64,000 nt of DNA from an uncultured Lachnospiraceae bacterium (lineage in GTDB: Bacteria; Bacillota; Clostridia; Lachnospirales; Lachnospiraceae): the NCBI GenBank assembly GCA_947566645.1, contig CANOKL010000007.1:1-64000 (forward strand), written 5' to 3'. How positions within the stretch are numbered: the stretch's first letter is position 1; every line of letters starts with the position of its first letter. The notes below the pieces were generated by a model. That model searched no databases and was not told the origin of the DNA. It worked only from the letters and a program-made list of their open reading frames with translations. The position numbers were made by a program, and so were the translations under genes. Below are positions 61,720 through 64,000 of this stretch, in pieces.

Positions 61720-62301
61720 ATGAAAAAAAGAAGCATATTTGTATTGTTATTAACTACCCTGACAATAGGAACTGCCGTTCCTGCAACAGCGGCGCCATGT
61801 GGTTATGGAAGAGGTCCTCATTGTGGGCAGAACTATGTAGATGCGGATAGAGACGGAGTCTGTGACAATTATACGTATGCTGGTGGAAATGGCTTTAACG
61901 GCAATGGATGCGGCAGAAATCCCTACTGTGGTCAGAATTATGTAGATGCGGATGGAGATGGGATTTGTGATCATTTTGTAGATAACAATGGAGATGGAAT
62001 CAACGATAACTGCCCGGGATTTGGGAATGGACAGGGACGCAGGAATGGACAGCGACAATATAAGTCCGCGGCTGCCAGTTCTGCAAAAAGAAATACCGCA
62101 AAAAAAACCGTAGTTAAAAAGAGCACTATTAAAAAAGTTCAGAAAAGGCTGAATAAGATTGGCTATAAGTGTGGGAAAGCAAACGGAGTCATGAACGCAA
62201 AGACAAAAAAGGCTTTGAAAAGGTTTAAGAGAGCAAAAAAGCTGAAAGTCAACAGTACCATAGATACTTCAACGTTAAAAGCTCTACGGATTTCCAGATA
62301 A
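61720..62301 (+). CDS. secreted protein with Asp-rich repeats and a peptidoglycan-binding-like domain
   Basis: A 193-residue protein. The signal peptide ends VPATAAP. Three acidic repeats follow (NYVDADRDGVCDNY, NYVDADGDGICDHF, VDNNGDGINDNC), which look like calcium-binding loops of the thrombospondin-3 or EF-hand type. A Gly/Lys-rich linker leads to a C-terminal domain (IKKVQKRLNKIGYKCGKANG, then LKRFKRAKKLKVNSTID) that matches the PG_binding_1 fold. It is likely cell-wall bound and calcium dependent. It lies downstream of a two-component pair, which may sense wall or ion stress. Confidence 0.8.
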   Translation: MKKRSIFVLLLTTLTIGTAVPATAAPCGYGRGPHCGQNYVDADRDGVCDNYTYAGGNGFNGNGCGRNPYCGQNYVDADGDGICDHFVDNNGDGINDNCPGFGNGQGRRNGQRQYKSAAASSAKRNTAKKTVVKKSTIKKVQKRLNKIGYKCGKANGVMNAKTKKALKRFKRAKKLKVNSTIDTSTLKALRISR

Positions 62302-62311
62302 AAGAGTAAGA

Positions 62312-62343
62312 GGGGACGGGCATTTTTAAAAATGCCCGTCCCC
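62312..62343. repeat. GGGGACGGGGC-family palindrome, copy 8
   Basis: GGGGACGGGCATTTTT and its exact complement; one G shorter than most copies. It lies between the convergent ends of the secreted protein and the AAA-ATPase gene. Confidence 0.9.
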
Positions 62344-62353
62344 GACTAACTAT

Positions 62354-63931
62354 TTATTTTAAATACTTTTCAATTTTGCATGAATGTTTTTGATCTTTTG
62401 CGGAGTAGTTGATACCCACCAAGAGAATATCGCCGCCAAACTCCTTAACTGCCTGCATATACTGTCTGTCTTTAATCTGCGCAATAGCTCCTTTGGAGGA
62501 TTTATTCCATTTTAATTCTATGAGAAGTAAAGGCTTGTCAGAGGCTTTTTTCGGAAAGAATACAATATCCGCATACCCTTTTCCACCGGGAAGTTCCTGG
62601 AATTCTAAATAATCCTTTACCCGGCTGATATAGGCCAGTTGAATTACAGCACGGAGTGACTGCTCGTTGTTATAAAATAGAGGAGATGTATTTTCCATAT
62701 GAATCTTTTCCAATATCCGTGCAACGGTTTCTTCCTCCATACGAAGTGTGGCTTCTAGCAGCTCCTCTGATTGCTGTACTAGCTTTACGAGTTCAGGGCT
62801 GTCTGCATGTTTCATGGCACGTAAAAACTCTTCCGTTACCTCCTGATTGGGAATTGAGATGCATTCAGTAAACAAGTCGTAGGTCAGATAACCTAAATGC
62901 ACTAGTAATGTGAGTACATCATCCTTACTACAAAAGGTAGTCATGTCATTTTGAAAAGCTTTCGTATCTATTGCACAGCGCATTCCTCCAAGCAAAGAGA
63001 GTATGACATCCTTCAGACCGTCAAAATTCATGGTAATATAAGTCTTCAGAGATTCATAGGTTTCTGTCTGCGTCCAGTAATTACCAAAGCGCTTTTTGGA
63101 TAGAGCATCCAAAACAGATTTGGGGCTATATACATGTAAATGACTGCCTAAAATATATCCGTCATACCAGTACTGCATTTCATGGAAATCTAAATCGGAT
63201 TCTGTGCACAGACTTCGAACTTCGCTTTCCGTAAAGCCGAAATATTCTTCTAAGGGGGAAGGGTCCACCATTGTAAATTCATAGAAATCACTCAATGCGG
63301 ACTGATTCCCATATTTTTTGATTGGCAGGATGCCTGTCATATAAGCAGCTTCAATCATTTTATCTGTAAGACTGCTTCGAAAAAGACCTCTGAGCAGCTG
63401 TACGTATTCCTCCTGCAAGGCCGTATCTTCTCTTCGCTCCCGGAATATGGCATCCCATTCATCAATAATAAGAATAAATTTTGCTCCGGTTTTTGCATTG
63501 ATACTGGCTAATGCCACAGGCAGCGAGCATTCCGCAGGATCAATGTCACTATGATAGAATTCTCTTAGTTCTTTAACGACTGCTTTTTGCAAATCCTTTA
63601 CTACATTCATTTGCATGGCAGATGTTGAAATGAACCATGTAAGATCCAGATATAATACATCATACTGGTTTAAATGTAACGGATATGATGGCTTTAAAGC
63701 AATTCTTTTATCCTGGAAGAGTTCTTTGGAATCACAGCTTTTATCGTAATAGGCGCATAACATCTGAGCCGCAAAGGATTTGCCGAATCTTCTTGGACGG
63801 CTGACACAGGTAAGCTTCTGCTTTGTTCCCAGTGTCTGATTGACATAGTCGATTAGTTCTGTTTTATCAATATATTTTCCTTTTAATATAGATTGAAATC
63901 CGGCATTGCCGGGATTCAGATACATTCCCAT
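62354..63931 (-). CDS. AAA-ATPase-like protein with PD-(D/E)XK nuclease domain
   Basis: A 525-residue paralogue of the gene at 55585. The N-terminus MGMYLNPGNAGFQSILKGKY, P-loop SRPRRFGKSFAAQML, Walker B FILIIDEWDAIFRE and nuclease motifs YADIVFFPKKAS and LLIELKWNK line up along the whole length. The ATG at 63931 is preceded by AAGGAGAG on the minus strand. The gene is complete, with its promoter side near the window end. Confidence 0.9.
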   Translation of the reverse strand: MGMYLNPGNAGFQSILKGKYIDKTELIDYVNQTLGTKQKLTCVSRPRRFGKSFAAQMLCAYYDKSCDSKELFQDKRIALKPSYPLHLNQYDVLYLDLTWFISTSAMQMNVVKDLQKAVVKELREFYHSDIDPAECSLPVALASINAKTGAKFILIIDEWDAIFRERREDTALQEEYVQLLRGLFRSSLTDKMIEAAYMTGILPIKKYGNQSALSDFYEFTMVDPSPLEEYFGFTESEVRSLCTESDLDFHEMQYWYDGYILGSHLHVYSPKSVLDALSKKRFGNYWTQTETYESLKTYITMNFDGLKDVILSLLGGMRCAIDTKAFQNDMTTFCSKDDVLTLLVHLGYLTYDLFTECISIPNQEVTEEFLRAMKHADSPELVKLVQQSEELLEATLRMEEETVARILEKIHMENTSPLFYNNEQSLRAVIQLAYISRVKDYLEFQELPGGKGYADIVFFPKKASDKPLLLIELKWNKSSKGAIAQIKDRQYMQAVKEFGGDILLVGINYSAKDQKHSCKIEKYLK

Positions 63932-64000
63932 AAGTCTCTCCTTCTGACTGGATATGATGAATTCATGGCAACTGTTTCATATTACAAATTTATTATAGAT

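Noticed and set aside
1..64000. tRNA or rRNA genes, integrase, complete transposase
   Set aside because: I looked for tRNA-like TTC and CCA patterns and for typical recombinase motifs and saw no convincing case. Only remnants and small repeats point to mobility.

Overview
The window reads as chromosome of an anaerobic, low-to-mid GC gut Firmicute, most likely a Lachnospiraceae (Clostridium cluster XIVa) relative. The reasons are strong AGGAGG ribosome sites, the fabH-acpP-fabK-fabD-fabG-fabF-accB-fabZ-accC-accDA gene order with FabK as enoyl reductase, many AAA-ATPase/PD-(D/E)XK fusion genes, several sugar ABC operons, and a short-chain dehydrogenase very like the 12alpha-hydroxysteroid dehydrogenases of bile-acid-transforming clostridia. 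I cannot name the species.

Layout. 0-6.2 kb: a small unknown gene, an AAA-ATPase/nuclease gene split by a frameshift, a secreted protein, purC, an HD-domain protein and a Na+/Ca2+ antiporter. 6.5-13.7 kb: a very large SWIM/SNF2 helicase, an NhaC-type antiporter, a DUF2383-like protein and the 12alpha-HSDH-like gene. 13.8-28.2 kb: carbohydrate region 1, with lacZ (GH2) divergent from an AraC regulator, a binding-protein/permease/permease ABC operon with an unknown 610-residue protein, a GH120 beta-xylosidase and a polysaccharide deacetylase. A repeat-rich block (18.0-19.7 kb) sits inside it. 28.3-32.7 kb: nuclease/ATPase genes and their remnants, an Rpn-type nuclease and a ricin-fold secreted protein with a nonsense codon in its last QxW motif. 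32.9-40.9 kb: carbohydrate region 2, with two permeases, a YesM/YesN-type two-component system, a GH43 beta-xylosidase and a lipoprotein. Together with GH120 and LacZ this points to import and breakdown of xylo-oligosaccharides and galactosides. 41.2-44.4 kb: an AT-rich island with an XRE regulator, a lipoprotein, gene fragments, a LexA-type box, a type I toxin-antitoxin unit and a DUF4869/P-loop gene pair. 44.4-55.5 kb: the complete fatty acid synthesis operon, its probable FabT regulator and a sirtuin. 55.5-64 kb: two paralogous AAA-ATPase/nuclease genes flanking a cardiolipin synthase, an OmpR-type two-component system and a secreted protein with Asp-rich repeats.

The main unexplained structure is a 164-182 bp element present three times (18022-18185, 19441-19621 inverted, 25097-25278). 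Its copies share a conserved core, but at least four helices differ in sequence while staying Watson-Crick paired. The long outer stem is perfect in each copy and completely different between copies. This is compensatory change in the raw sequence and marks either an undescribed structured RNA family or a structured mobile element that lands in hairpins. The region also carries several other dispersed palindromes: a GGGGACGGGGC family with 8 copies, a GTTACTAT family with 4 copies, and two rarer ones.
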